Below are positions 1 to 8,887 of a stretch of DNA of 64,000 bases, piece by piece. The translations under genes and the position numbers were made by a program. The stretch is from NCBI GenBank assembly GCA_963707835.1, contig CAVPRI010000001.1, positions 558,001-622,000 on the forward strand. The letters run 5' to 3'. The DNA is from Bog-473 sp963707835. Lineage in GTDB: Bacteria > Actinomycetota > Acidimicrobiia > Acidimicrobiales > RAAP-2. Position 1 is the stretch's first letter. Each line of letters opens with the position of its first letter. Below the pieces are notes generated by a model. It was not told the origin of the DNA, did not search any database, and saw only the letters and a program-made list of their open reading frames with translations.

Positions 1-1250
1 CGCCGGCGTCGAGGTCGTGGTGGGCAAGGCCGGGGCCGGCAAGACCCTGGCCCTGGCCGCCGCCAGGATGGCGTGGGAAGGCGAGCGGCTACCGCGTGCT
101 CGGCACGGCGCTCTCGGCCCGCGCGGCCCGGGGGCTGCGCGGACGGGGCGGGCATCGAGTCGCGACACCTTGGCCCGCGTGCTGGCCGGCATCGACGCCG
201 GGTCGCTCGCGCCTCGGGCCCGCCGACGTGGTCGTCCTCGACGAGGCCGGCATGGTGGGGACCAGGGCGCTGGCCCGACTCGTCGAGGCGACCGACGACG
301 CCGGGGCCAAGGTGGTCCTCGTCGGCGATCCCCGCCAGCTGCCCGAGATCGAGGCCGGCGGCGCGCTGGCCGGCGCTCGTCGAGCGGGTCGGCGCCATCG
401 AGCTCACCGAGAACCGGCGCCAGCGTGAGCCCTGGGAGCGCGTCGCCCTCGACGCCTTGCGCCTCGGGCGGGCCGACGTGGCGCTCGCCACCTACGAGCG
501 GGCCGGGCGGGTCCACAGCCGCGCCGACCATGGCCGAGGCGCAGCGCGAGCCTGGTCGAGCGCTGGGCCGAGTCGCTACCGCGACGGCCACGACGCCGTG
601 ATGCTGGCCGTCGGGCGCGCCGAGGTGGCGAGCCCTCAACGAGGCCGCCCGCGCCACGCTGCGGCGCTCGGGCCGCCTCGGCGCCGACGTGCTCGAGGTC
701 GACGGGCTCGGGCTTCGCCGCTGGGCGACAAGGTGATGTGCCTGCGCAACGACCGGCGCCTCGGCGTGATGAACGGCACGATCGGCACGGTCGAGCGCGC
801 CGTCGGCCAGGTCTGGTCGATCGAGACGGCCGACGGGCCACGCGCCTGCTGCCCGAGGCCTACCTCGAGGCCGGCCACCTGGGCCACGCCTACGCGCTGA
901 CCGTCCACAAGGCCCAGGGCCTGACGGTCGAGCGGGCCTTCGTGCTCGCCGAGCGAGTCGCTCACCCAAGAGGCCGGCTACGTGGCCATGAGCAGGGCCC
1001 GCGAGGTCGACCGAGCTCTTCGTCCCGCTCGGAGCGGTGGCCGACGACGCCGGCGCACGACCCGCGCCGCGCTCGAGGTGCCCGACCCGCTCGCCGATCT
1101 GACGGCGGCGCCTGGGCAGACCTCGCGGGCCAAGCGGCTCGCCACTCGACGAGCTCGACGGCGGAGCAGCTCGGCGACGAGGGCACCGAGCGGCGTGTCG
1201 GAACCGACGGGGTCCGGGAGTGCCCGACCCGGGTGAATCGCCGGCGGCTG
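1..1250 (+). CDS. MobF-type conjugative relaxase, helicase part (partial, frameshifted)
   Basis: This is the C-terminal RecD-like helicase half of a TraA/TraI-type relaxase, which nicks plasmid DNA at oriT and unwinds it for transfer. The gene runs in from the left edge, so the relaxase domain is not seen. Visible motifs, in order but in different frames, are a Walker A loop (GKAGAGKT, near 23-46), a Walker B segment (VVVLDEAGMVG, near 226-258), GDPRQLPEI (near 324-350), LTENRRQ (near 403-423), GDKVMCLRND (near 724-753) and the helicase motif VTVHKAQGLTVE (near 898-930), then YVAMSRAREV (near 979-1008). At least five single-base shifts separate them. The true stop is unclear; coding similarity fades after about 1250, and the 1250-1527 stretch may hold its variable C-terminal tail. 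The following gene is a coupling ATPase, the usual partner. Confidence 0.85.
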
Positions 1251-1527
1251 GGGTCTATCGTTTTCGCCACGCGACGAGGGGAGTCGGCGAGGGTGCGGCC
1301 GATGGGTGCGAACCAGCGGCTGAACGAGCGGCACCGGGCTCCGACCGATCGGTGTCGAGGTCACCGTGCGGCTCGGTGACGCCCAGCGCCGCCTCGCCGA
1401 CAGAGATCGCCGGCTGGGCCGGTGCCGCGAGCTCGAGCCGCCGGGCCGCTCACGAGGTCGAGGCCGGTGAGGGGCAAGCGCAGGCGCCGGCAGGCCGACC
1501 GCGGGCCTCGGGCGTTCCCCGACCGAC

Positions 1528-2860
1528 ATGCCCGGGCGCCCGTGGTTCGGCCTCTACCGGGGCGACTTCACCGACGCTGACGGTGTGTCGCTTCTCCTTC
1601 GCCGGGCCCGAGGCGCTCCATGCTCATCTTGGGCCCGCCCCGTTCGGGCAAGACCTCGCTCGCTCGTCATCCCCATCGTCCTCGACGCGCCCGCCGCGGT
1701 GGTCTCGACCTCGACCAAGCCCGACGTGCTGGAGGCCACGGTCTTCCGGCGCTGGGCGCTCGGGCAAGGTGCTTCGTCTTCGACCCGAGCGGCACCGTCA
1801 CGCTCCCCGAGGGCGCCTACCCGCTGCGCTGGTCACCGGTCGTCGGCTGCGACGACTTCGAGACGGCGGTCGCCATGGCGCACGCCCTGGGCTCGGCGGC
1901 GCGTCCGGGCTCGGCGCTGACCGAGTCGGCCCACTGGGTCGAGCGGGCCGAGGGCCTCCTCGCCCCGCTGCTCTTCGCCGCCACGTTGCGCGGGCCGGAC
2001 ATGGCGACGCTGTGTCGCTGGGTGCTCGCCCGGGACCTGCGCGAGCCCCTGGCCGCGCTCGAGGCCTCGGGCCACGAGATGGCGCTGTGCCGTCATGGCC
2101 GGCGTGGCCGAGACCGAGGACCGCGAGCGCTCGGGCATCTTCTCGACCGCCGCGGGGCTGCTCGCCGCCTATCGCTCCGAGGCCGCGCTGGCCACGACGA
2201 CGGACCCCGAACTTCGACCCGGCCGCCTTCGCCCGCTCGACCGACGCCCTCTACATCTGCGCCCCGGCGCCACGCCCAAGAGCAGCTGGCCCCCATCGTG
2301 GTCGCCCTGCTCGAGCAGATCCGCGCCGCCGTCTACGCCCGGCCGGCCGACGCCGCGCCGGTGGTCTTCGCCCTCGACGAGGTGGCCGGCATCGCACCGC
2401 TGCCCTCGCTGCCCGCATTGGCCGCCGAGGGTGCGGGACAGGGGCTCGTCACCCTGGCCTGCCTCCAGGACCTCTCCCAGGCCCGGGCGCGCTGGGGGGA
2501 CGAGGCCGAGGGGTTCTTCTCGCTGTTCAACTCCAAGGTGATCTTCCCCGGCATCGGCGACCACCGGACGCTCTCCCTCGTCTCCGCGCTCGCCGGTGAG
2601 CAGGTGGTGCCGGTCCGCTCGAGGACGAGCGTCCACCCGCTCGTCGCGCTCATTTCGCCCTCGGGTGCGCCGCCGCCCTCGACCACCAGGTCGATCACGT
2701 GGCGACCGAGGCTCCCCGTCGACGAGGTCGCACGCGGGCGACCGGGCCAGGTCCTCTGCCTCGCCGGGGGTGGGATGAGCTGGTTCTCCGTGTCGCACTG
2801 GCAGCGCCACGGCTACTGGTCGCAGCTGGCCAGGATGAGCGTTCCCGAGTACAGCGAGAT
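1528..2860 (+). CDS. VirD4/TraG-type conjugation coupling protein (frameshifted)
   Basis: This type IV coupling ATPase would link the relaxase-DNA complex to the secretion channel at the membrane. The ATG at 1528 gives an N-terminus (MPGRPWFGLYRGDF) followed by a Walker A loop GPPRSGKTS (near 1632-1658). Further on are FVFDPSGTV, the segment HWVERAEGLLAPLLFAA, then the Walker B/TraM-recognition part ALDEVAGIAPLPSLPALAAEG (near 2370-2430) and LACLQDLSQARARWG. I see no N-terminal membrane helix, so it resembles the soluble TraG-type forms of actinobacterial elements. Frameshifts lie near 1655, 1765, 2095, 2205 and 2275. The 3' boundary is uncertain: the frame stays open past 2860 without an obvious stop, into a segment (2835-3150) I cannot assign, which may be the start of the next gene. 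Confidence 0.85.
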
Positions 2861-3156
2861 CACGAGTGTCTCCCCGGTGGACACCGACCCTCTCGGAGGT
2901 GCCACGTATCGTCAGGGCGACCCGTATCCGGGCCCGCGCATCGTGCGAGCGAGCTCTGACCCTGGTGGCGTCTGGGTCTGGGTCGACAACGGCACCGCCT
3001 CGGTCGCCGAGCGCTTCGCCCCGCCGCCCACGCTGGTCCTGTTCTCGAACCGAGCTCTCTTGAGTCCGTGGGCTCGAGCAGCGATGAGCTGGACGTCGCT
3101 CGCTGCGCCCGAGGGCGACCACGATCCCCTCTTCGACGGCCCCGAGGCCCAACGCG

Positions 3157-3898
3157 ATGGTGGGGGAGAGGGGACCGAGGCCTGCTGCTCCCGAGCGGGT
3201 GCACTTGGAGGACCTGAGGGTCGTCACGGTCCGGGTGCTCGGCCCGGTCGAGGTCACCGGCTGGCTCCTCCCACCCGAGCGGGCCGTCGTGACCGAGCTG
3301 GCCTGCTACCTGGCCCTCCATCGGGACCGGCCGGCTTCGGGTGAGCAGCTCCGCGCCGCCATCCGACCCGACGACGACCACGAACCGTCGGCCAAGACGA
3401 TGCGGACGTACCTCTCCCTGCTGCGCAAGGCCATCGGAGCCGACTACCTCCCGAGCGGTGGGGGCGGTGGCTACCGGTTCTCGTGGTTGGTGACCTCGGA
3501 CTGGGAGGGGTTCAACCAGCTGAGCGCCAAGGAGAACGACCTCGCAACTCGCCTCGTACGCGTTGGAGCTGATCCGGGGTCGCCCGTTCGAAGGCGTGCC
3601 CTCCGGCACCTACGGCTGGGTGTTCTCCGAGCTGTGGATCTCACAGATCGAGACGGCGATCGTGTCGGTCGCGCTCTCGGTGGGAACCGAGTGTCTCGAG
3701 TCCGGCCTCCTCGAGAAGGCCGAGCGCGCCGTGCGCCAGGGTCTGTTGGCTGTCCCCTACGACGTGTCGCTGTGGGAGCTGCGGCTCCGGGTTGCCGCGG
3801 CCATCGGTCCCACCGCGCTCGCCCGGGCGAAGGCCGAGGCGGCGGCGACCCTCGACGCCGACCTGCTCTCCTCGTTGGGCGAGCTCTCGGATTCGTGA
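3157..3898 (+). CDS. BTAD/SARP-like winged-helix regulatory protein (frameshifted)
   Basis: The N-terminal part reads as an OmpR-like winged helix of the kind placed before bacterial transcriptional activation domains: VTVRVLGPVEVTGW, LACYLALHRDRPASGEQLRAAIRP, SAKTMRTYLSLLRKAIG, then a GGGGYRF wing. After a one-base shift near 3545-3560 the protein continues as LELIRGRPFEGVPSGTYGWV and helical TPR-like repeats (VRQGLLAVPYDVSLWELRLRVAAAIG), ending at the TGA of 3896-3898. Proteins with this make-up often sit beside the transfer genes of actinobacterial conjugative elements (known from the family), but the target is unknown. The start is uncertain: the open frame upstream (2835-3156) has segments such as WVWVDNGTASVAERF that could be part of a longer protein. 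Confidence 0.6.
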
Positions 3899-3976
3899 CA
3901 AGGTGAATCGAGGCAGAACATGCGAAGTGAGATTCACGATCCCGTTGGGCGCGCAACCGCCTGCCAGGATGCGGTA

Positions 3977-4231
3977 GTGGAATCGGATCGAGTTCGAATC
4001 AAGTCCGCGGGCGGTACTGACGTCACGTTTCGATCCCGGCTCGAGCAGGCCTGGGACGTGGGCTTCGTGGCGGATATCACGCTCACCGACGGCACCGAAT
4101 GTTCGGCCGTGCTGATAGCGATGTCCTCGACTGCGCTGATTCTGGACCGCTGGGATCGATCTCGTCACGCTCCGGCGGGAGACCCCTTCACGCTTGAGTT
4201 GCGTTCCGTTGCGGAGGTCGTGGTTCCGTAG
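3977..4231 (+). CDS. Small hypothetical protein of the mobile element
   Basis: An 84-residue reading frame begins at GTG 3977 (an in-frame ATG at 3920 would add 19 residues of poorer quality). The product, VESDRVRIKSAGGTDVTFRSRLEQAW...ELRSVAEVVVP, alternates hydrophobic and charged residues like a small beta-barrel. It contains the stretch GFVADITLTDGTECSAVLIAMSSTALILD, which suggests an Sm-like or ribosome-maturation-like fold; that is an impression, not a family match. It lies 79 bp after the BTAD regulator on the same strand and could share its transcript. No function is assigned. Confidence 0.5.
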   Translation: MESDRVRIKSAGGTDVTFRSRLEQAWDVGFVADITLTDGTECSAVLIAMSSTALILDRWDRSRHAPAGDPFTLELRSVAEVVVP

Positions 4232-4282
4232 AGCCGTCGCCTGGATTCCAGCCGACTGCACGCCCAGCCGGACGGCCTACTA

Positions 4283-4304
4283 CGAACTGGTGTTCGCATA
4301 TACT
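4283..4304 (+). promoter_or_regulatory. LexA-box-like palindrome with a -10 element
   Basis: CGAACTGGTGTTCG (4283-4296) is a perfect GAAC-N4-GTTC palindrome, the core of the Gram-positive/actinobacterial SOS box. TATACT (4299-4304) follows directly and is a good -10; no convincing -35 is visible. The next gene starts at 4413. If functional, LexA would sit over the promoter and release it on DNA damage. Confidence 0.5.
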
Positions 4305-4412
4305 TGAGCCTGTCCGCAGATCGCCGGGCAAGCGACCCATGGGTTGCTGGGAGGTATGAGCAGGCTTTCGGCCCAAGGTCTCCCGTCCGTTGGATGAGCA
4401 AGGAGTGCATCG

Positions 4413-4859
4413 ATGGCTGAGACCAGCAAGGGCCGGAAGTTCGTTCGGGTCGGGGGGTACAGACGGGGCGACGGAACCCAAGTTAGGGGCCATGCCGATA
4501 GACCCCCGGACATCACGCGGTGCCAGACGGAGGTCGGGCAGACGGTAGTGGCGACAGAGGGGGATGATTCCGCAGAGGCGTCCTCGGATTCCGCAGGGCC
4601 CGACGTTGGGGACACTGACGTAAGGATCATTCACGTGGTCGGCCCGGCGTTAGCTGTCTCCTCACGCTCGACGCTCGACCTATTGAGCCTTCCTTTTCCA
4701 TTCAGTCAGGTCGACCTCCTCGCCGTCGGAGTTCGTAAAGGCGGCAGAGCAACGTCGCATAAAGATGTGGGGGCGACACGATCTGGACGAGACTGGTCTC
4801 AACTACATCGCCGAGGAGTCTCGTCCCCTTCTATCGAGTTTGTGCTACGGATGCGATAG
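4413..4859 (+). CDS. Mobile-element hypothetical protein with FVRVGGYRRGDGT N-terminus (probably frameshifted)
   Basis: ATG 4413 is preceded by AAGGAG (4400-4405) at good spacing. The first 35 residues (MAETSKGRKFVRVGGYRRGDGTQVRGHADRPPD) match a short basic motif I associate with hypothetical proteins of plasmids and integrative elements. The remainder is acidic (VVATEGDDSAEASSDSAGPDVGDTD) and then loses protein-like character after about residue 95, so the natural gene may continue in another frame through 4860-5507. The LexA-like box and -10 lie 110-130 bp upstream. Function unknown. Confidence 0.45.
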   Translation: MAETSKGRKFVRVGGYRRGDGTQVRGHADRPPDITRCQTEVGQTVVATEGDDSAEASSDSAGPDVGDTDVRIIHVVGPALAVSSRSTLDLLSLPFPFSQVDLLAVGVRKGGRATSHKDVGATRSGRDWSQLHRRGVSSPSIEFVLRMR

Positions 4860-5507
4860 GCGTGGCACTGGACGTATCGACCAGCCTCAGCGCAAAGCAT
4901 GTGCGCTCTGGATACGCACCGCTGATATTGGCGGCCGCTGCAGCAGGTCGGCTGACGGACCCTGCGCACGAGCCCTTTACGGCTTGGCCGACCGGCCGGA
5001 CTCAGTATGACTGGCCTCAAGCCGGGCAGGGCTACCTCTACTCGCAGCACCAGCTGCTCGTTCTCGACAAATGTCGATCGATTGTCGGAAGCCTCCGTCC
5101 GCGGGTATTCGAAGATCATCGGCGGATGTTCTACCGACGACGACGTGCCCGATCCGCAAGCAATGCAGAGCCTTCAGTCTTGGCGTGATCTAGCCATCAC
5201 ACTGTCAGCGCTGGATACCAGGGAGTGGCCAGCCATAGCACCATGGTCAGGGGCAGTATCGAAGTTTGGCGGCAATCAAATCTGTCCATGTCCCGCATGA
5301 GCTCTTCTCAGCTGGCTGGGACTTACAATCGACCAGCTGCGCCAGCAGAGTAACATCCGCCTGAATGCAAGTCACGGCGATGTGCTAGGCGATTTCTACG
5401 ACGTGGTTCGTCGGGCAAAGTCGGAAGCATGGGAAACGCTGCGCGGCGACGCGCGGATTGCAATGGATGAACAGATAGCAGCGGACGTTCTTGAACGGTT
5501 CCGATGA
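4860..5507 (+). CDS. Fragmented coding stretch of unknown function upstream of the TOPRIM gene
   Basis: Protein-like segments occur in successive frames. From about 4890 to 5105 there is AKHVRSGYAPLILAAAAAGRLTDP and DWPQAGQGYLYSQHQLLVLDKCRSIVG; from about 5125 to 5290 there is PDPQAMQSLQSWRDLAITLSALDTREWPAI; from about 5305 to 5507 there is LGLTIDQLRQQSNIRLN, then DFYDVVRRAKSEAWETLRG and MDEQIAADVLERFR, with a stop at 5505-5507. They have normal helical composition and lie on one strand, so I read them as one gene broken by several indels. It could be the N-terminal part of the TOPRIM protein that follows or a separate partner. No family is recognised. Confidence 0.35.
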
Positions 5508-6378
5508 GGTCGAGGGCGTCGCTCGTCGGCGGACAGACTCCGACTCCCGGAATGGCTCATCCGCTGTCGCATCAAGGGCTGCGAGACCGCCCGCAGACGT
5601 TGGACGCATCACTGACGGACCTGCATCTGTCGCCCCACCCACCGTTGGTTGTGGCGCTTGAGGGTAAGACGGAGATGAGGATCTTTCCGAGGGTGCTGGA
5701 ACTACTGGGAATACATATGATGAGCTCGATGGTGACCGGAGGGAACTCACGATCTGACGCTCTTGCTAGCCCGATTTGCGACTGAACCATTGCTGGGCGA
5801 CGATCGCGGGGACTATGTAGTGGTCGATCGGCCTGTTATCCGGTTCCTTGTGCTGACCGACGCCGAAAACAAATTTTCAGATGCGACCAAGCGGAGACAC
5901 CAACGAAAGCTTCTGTTGGACTCGATCACAAGGCAAGTTCCGAAGGACCTACAGCACGACCTCTACGACGAGAGACCCGAATCGTGGAGATATTCACCTG
6001 GGGCAAGTCGCCGTTCGAGTTCGCGCATTTCAACAACAACCAGATCGCCGACGCTCTGCTTGCCTTGGCGCCGGCACCGTATCCGACTAGCCGCAGCGAT
6101 CTCGTCGCCCGCGTTGCAGCGAATCGTCTCGCGGAAACCAAACGTCGACACCATTTGGCCGACCTCTGGGATTCAAAAACCTAAAGGTGTCGTTGTCAGA
6201 TCAGATGTGGCCAATCCTGGCGCGACGCATTGAGGTAGCAATCAAGAAGAGGAATCAGGGGCCACCAGTGATGAGGGCTGCGGATCTCGCCTATCAGATG
6301 GCGATGATGTCGTACGGACGCAATGTGGCATTTCGTCGTCACCAGAGACGTCGACGCTACCAGGGCTCCTCGCCATAG
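5508..6378 (+). CDS. TOPRIM-domain protein, OLD-nuclease-like (frameshifted)
   Basis: The segment HPPLVVALEGKTEMRIFPRVLELLG (near 5635-5710) has the first TOPRIM motif, with an acidic residue after a beta-strand, as in OLD-family nucleases. After shifts near 5755-5760, RFLVLTDAENKFSD (near 5842-5883) gives the second acidic motif (D-x-E in place of DxD). Later segments in other frames are EIFTWGKSPFEFAHFNNNQIADALLAL (near 5983-6065) and WPILARRIEVAIKKRNQGPPVMRAADLAYQMAMM (near 6208-6312). The end at 6378 overlaps the convergent comF-like gene by 22 bp. TOPRIM proteins of this type cut or nick DNA and are often carried by defence or mobile elements, but no ATPase motif is seen here, so the partner or N-terminal half is unclear. 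The start is not resolved. Confidence 0.5.
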
Positions 6379-7123
6379 TCGGCGTCCTCTTCGAGGCAAC
6401 ATTCCTCGAAGAGGAACGGAGTGCGTCGCTGACGATTCCAATACTCCTTGACCGTCTCGTTGAAGTTCGGCCTGATGACTCGACCGATCGGAACGATAGC
6501 GACGACATCGCCACCTGCGAGTGAAAGAGCAGAGGCAGCGCTCTGTCCGCGTGCTCCGGATGTGAAGGTGTCATCGACCAGCAAGATTCGTTCGCCATCT
6601 AGCTCTCGGGTGCATTGATAACCGGTATCGCTGGCTGATAGGTGATCGATGGGTGTCGGCCCCTTTTCAAGCAGCTCCTCGTGCTGTACCACGCAGGATT
6701 CCAACCCGGTTGATCGCCCGACCAGGGGGTGTTCGCCCCGACCGAGTCTTTGACGAGGGCACAGTCACAACATCCCACGATCGCCCAGCCTCAACAGTGA
6801 TGCAGTCAGAGTGAAGCGAAAGGAAGTACGCCAGCATTGCGGCATTTCTCGCCTCGAACTGAGAAGCGACCCGTGCGGACGCGGCCACTCTTGTAGTGGC
6901 GAAGCTGATGATGCAGCTGAGATGTGATTTCGTACAACGAGATGGGAACGACCAAATCGCAGCCGCGTGAGACTTGGCCCATCACCGTGTAGCAGCTCCA
7001 ACAAGTGGAAAAGTCGGAGTTGGAGGGACACCCGTGGCACACTCCGCAGATACCAGGTCCCCGTGGCGGTACTGGAGTGCAGATCCCAGTCAGCGAGACT
7101 GCGACCTCGCCGACGCTTGGCAT
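6357..7123 (-). CDS. ComF-like phosphoribosyltransferase (frameshifted)
   Basis: ATG 7123 opens a protein with a Cys-rich zinc ribbon (C26-x2-C29 and C41-x2-C44 in GICGVC...STCWSC), then LVVPISLYEITSQLHHQLRHYKSGR, as in ComF. After a shift near 6860, ARNAAMLAYFLSLHSDCITVEAG and WDVVTVPSSKTRSG follow, and after another near 6715 the phosphoribosyl-pyrophosphate loop LLVDDTFTSGARGQSAASAL (near 6540-6600) is intact. The C-terminus ends at 6357. The gene starts 8 bp after the dprA-like stop on the same strand, so the two form an operon. In classical competence ComF and DprA assist DNA uptake; here, inside a conjugative element and next to no other com genes, a role in defence or in handling incoming single strands is more likely (inference). 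Confidence 0.75.
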
Positions 7124-7131
7124 CGGCTGGC

Positions 7132-8042
7132 TCAGAAGAGCTGCAGTGCAGTTGGGATCACGCGCTCCTCGTCGAGTACTCCGAGGATGTCATCCACCGA
7201 AGCGACAATCCGAGCGCCACGACGCTTGGCATACTTTTGCGCCCACTCTTCATGCATAACAAGATCTTCCATGAGAAGTGCTCGTTTGCCATGCTCCAAA
7301 GCCAGTCGACTTCATCTTCGCACCGCTGGTTGAACTGGCCTCAATGACCACAGTTCCAACCGCGATCCCGCTTGTCACGACATTGCGCAGAGGGAAGTTT
7401 GAAGACCTTGGGCGGCACGCCAGGCCAAAACTGCGAGACGAGTGCACCTTGGAGCGGGATCCGCTCTGCAAGCTCAGCATTTTGCCGCGGGTAGACGCGA
7501 TAAATTCCAGTGCCCATTACCGCAATCGTTCTACCGCCGGCATCGAGCGAGCCAGTGTGTGCGCTGGTGTCTATTCCGGCCGCAAGGCCCGAGATAACGG
7601 TTACACCGCGTGCGGCGAGCTCGAGAAGCCAACTCGTACGCACGCCGAAGACCTTCGGGTGACGCCCGCCTTGTACCGACTACAGCTACGACGGCGTCCT
7701 CGTCAAGAAGCTTGCCTCTGACGGATCGAAGGGCGGGTGATTGAAGACCTTGCGAAGGTTCTCGGGATACCCTTCGTCGAGGACGGTCAGCAGTGTTGCA
7801 TCAGGGAACTGGCTCAGGGTGTTGCTGATGACCTCAGCCCAGTGATCGATCCTCTCGGGCGTAATCGACTCAGCAAGTGCCAAACCCAGGGCCGATTGAG
7901 AATCGTCGAGCAGCGAGGCGGTCCCCGTGAGTACCGCTTCGGTTCCGCCGGCGTCTTCGACCAGAGTGGCGACCTCGTGCCAAGGCCGCGGACTTGCCTC
8001 GGTCATAGCCAGGAGGGTCGCCTGCTGTCGAGGGTCGGTCAT
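7132..8042 (-). CDS. DprA/Smf-like protein (frameshifted)
   Basis: ATG 8042 starts a short N-terminal domain (MTDPRQQATLLAMTEASPRPW...LLTVLDEGYPENLRKVFNHPPF). After a shift near 7730 comes RGKLLDEDAVVAVVGTRRASPEG, then GVTVISGLAAGIDTSAHTGSLDAGGRTIAVMGTGIYRVYPRQNAEL (near 7475-7605), the Rossmann-like nucleotide/ssDNA-binding core of DprA. After another shift near 7420 comes RNVVTSGIAVGTVVIEASSTSGAKM, the second conserved DprA block, and the tail DDILGVLDEERVIPTAL, ending with TGA at 7132-7134. DprA binds single-stranded DNA and loads RecA; members of the same SLOG superfamily also sense nucleotides in immune systems (established). The copy lies in a mobile element with a LexA-like box in its promoter and a ComF-like partner. 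Confidence 0.8.
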
Positions 8043-8058
8043 AGCATCCCTGCAGATT

Positions 8059-8076
8059 CAACGTATGTTCGTATAA
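8059..8076 (-). promoter_or_regulatory. LexA-box-like site and -10 of the dprA-like operon
   Basis: Read on the minus strand, CGAACATACGTTG (8071-8059) differs from the Gram-positive SOS box consensus CGAACRNRYGTTYC at one tested position. It is overlapped on its upstream side by TTATAC (8076-8071), a plausible -10. The ATG of the dprA-like gene is 17 bases downstream, with AGGGA just before it. The 8077-8286 stretch shows no other gene. Confidence 0.45.
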
Positions 8077-8286
8077 TCCAGAGCGCACTCGGCTTGGTGC
8101 TGCCGCCTCCATCCATCAGATGGTACAGGGCGGAATCCCGACCTAGTTGATGCGGTTTGTCTGGCTGAGCTGGGGCTGTTCGCCGGCAACTGAGCCTCCG
8201 GCGTGCAGTTGATCAGGCCCGAACAGATCATCTGGGTCCACTTGAGATCCCGAGCTGATGTACCAGGCTTGCATTCCAAGTCGTGA

Positions 8287-8559
8287 TCACGGCTGCGGGA
8301 AATCATTGTGGATGGGAGAAGCGGAGGCGAGGAATGCATCGAGTGCAGCCCGCTGGACCAGGATTCGGCGACCTGTGCGAATCGCAGGGATCTCCCCACG
8401 CACGACTGCCTCGTATGCGCTTGCTCGGCGGGTACCCAGCGACGCTGCAGCCTCCTCGACCGCCAACGTAAGACGCTCAGGGCCGGACGTTTTACCGCTT
8501 CCCAGAGGTGGTGTGACTTTCACTAAGTGTCGCTTACTGTTGCGACCTCTCGATTGCAT
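8287..8559 (-). CDS. Xis/MerR-type helix-turn-helix protein
   Basis: This intact 90-residue basic protein has one helix-turn-helix domain of the excisionase/HTH_17 type: LTLAVEEAAASLGTRRASAYEAVVRGEIPAIRTGRRILVQRAALDAFL at residues 30-77, including the recognition helix RRASAYEAV and the wing IRTGRRILV. Such proteins act as recombination directionality factors or as antitoxin/repressor partners. The element end with arm-type repeats is only 2.4 kb away, so an excisionase role is plausible. A small gene ends 9 bp upstream (8569) on the same strand. The start ATG 8559 lies directly after that gene without a strong ribosome binding site, suggesting coupled translation. Confidence 0.75.
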   Translation of the reverse strand: MQSRGRNSKRHLVKVTPPLGSGKTSGPERLTLAVEEAAASLGTRRASAYEAVVRGEIPAIRTGRRILVQRAALDAFLASASPIHNDFPQP

Positions 8560-8568
8560 CCGCCAACG

Positions 8569-8783
8569 CTAGAGATCGGAGACCCAGTTCTCGGGAATGG
8601 AGACCTCGGCAAGAGAAGCTTCGCTGGACGGTGGACCTGACAGATTTGCTACGACTTTGGATCCCAGCGGCTGATGAGATTAGCACCAGCCAAGTGCTGC
8701 GCGAGTTGAGAGGGTCTTCCTTGCCAAGCTTCGATGTTCACGACAGTGGCAAGGCCATCAGAGAGCGCGCTGGGGTCGCTCAT
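8569..8783 (-). CDS. Small hypothetical gene upstream of the helix-turn-helix gene (frameshifted)
   Basis: ATG 8783 on the minus strand opens MSDPSALSDGLATVVNIEAWQGRPSQLAQHLAGANLISRWDPK. A one-base shift near 8655 joins it to VANLSGPPSSEASLAEVSIPENWVSDL with a stop at 8571-8569, giving about 71 residues. The helical composition and the 9-bp distance to the next gene support a real gene, but no homologue is recognised. The plus-strand frame in the same place (8631-8870) has odd composition and is rejected. Confidence 0.3.
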
Positions 8784-8887
8784 TGTCAGGCTACTCGGCA
8801 ATCTTCGTGGTGTTGCAATCTCTGTTCGGGTTGGCAGCGCAAACAGCTGTTAGCAGCGGATAATCACTAGCCCGCCTATCTGATCGG

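Noticed and set aside
8631..8870. Plus-strand frame of 79 residues next to the helix-turn-helix gene
   Set aside because: Composition is unlike a protein (many Cys and Trp at the end) and the minus strand offers a better gene.
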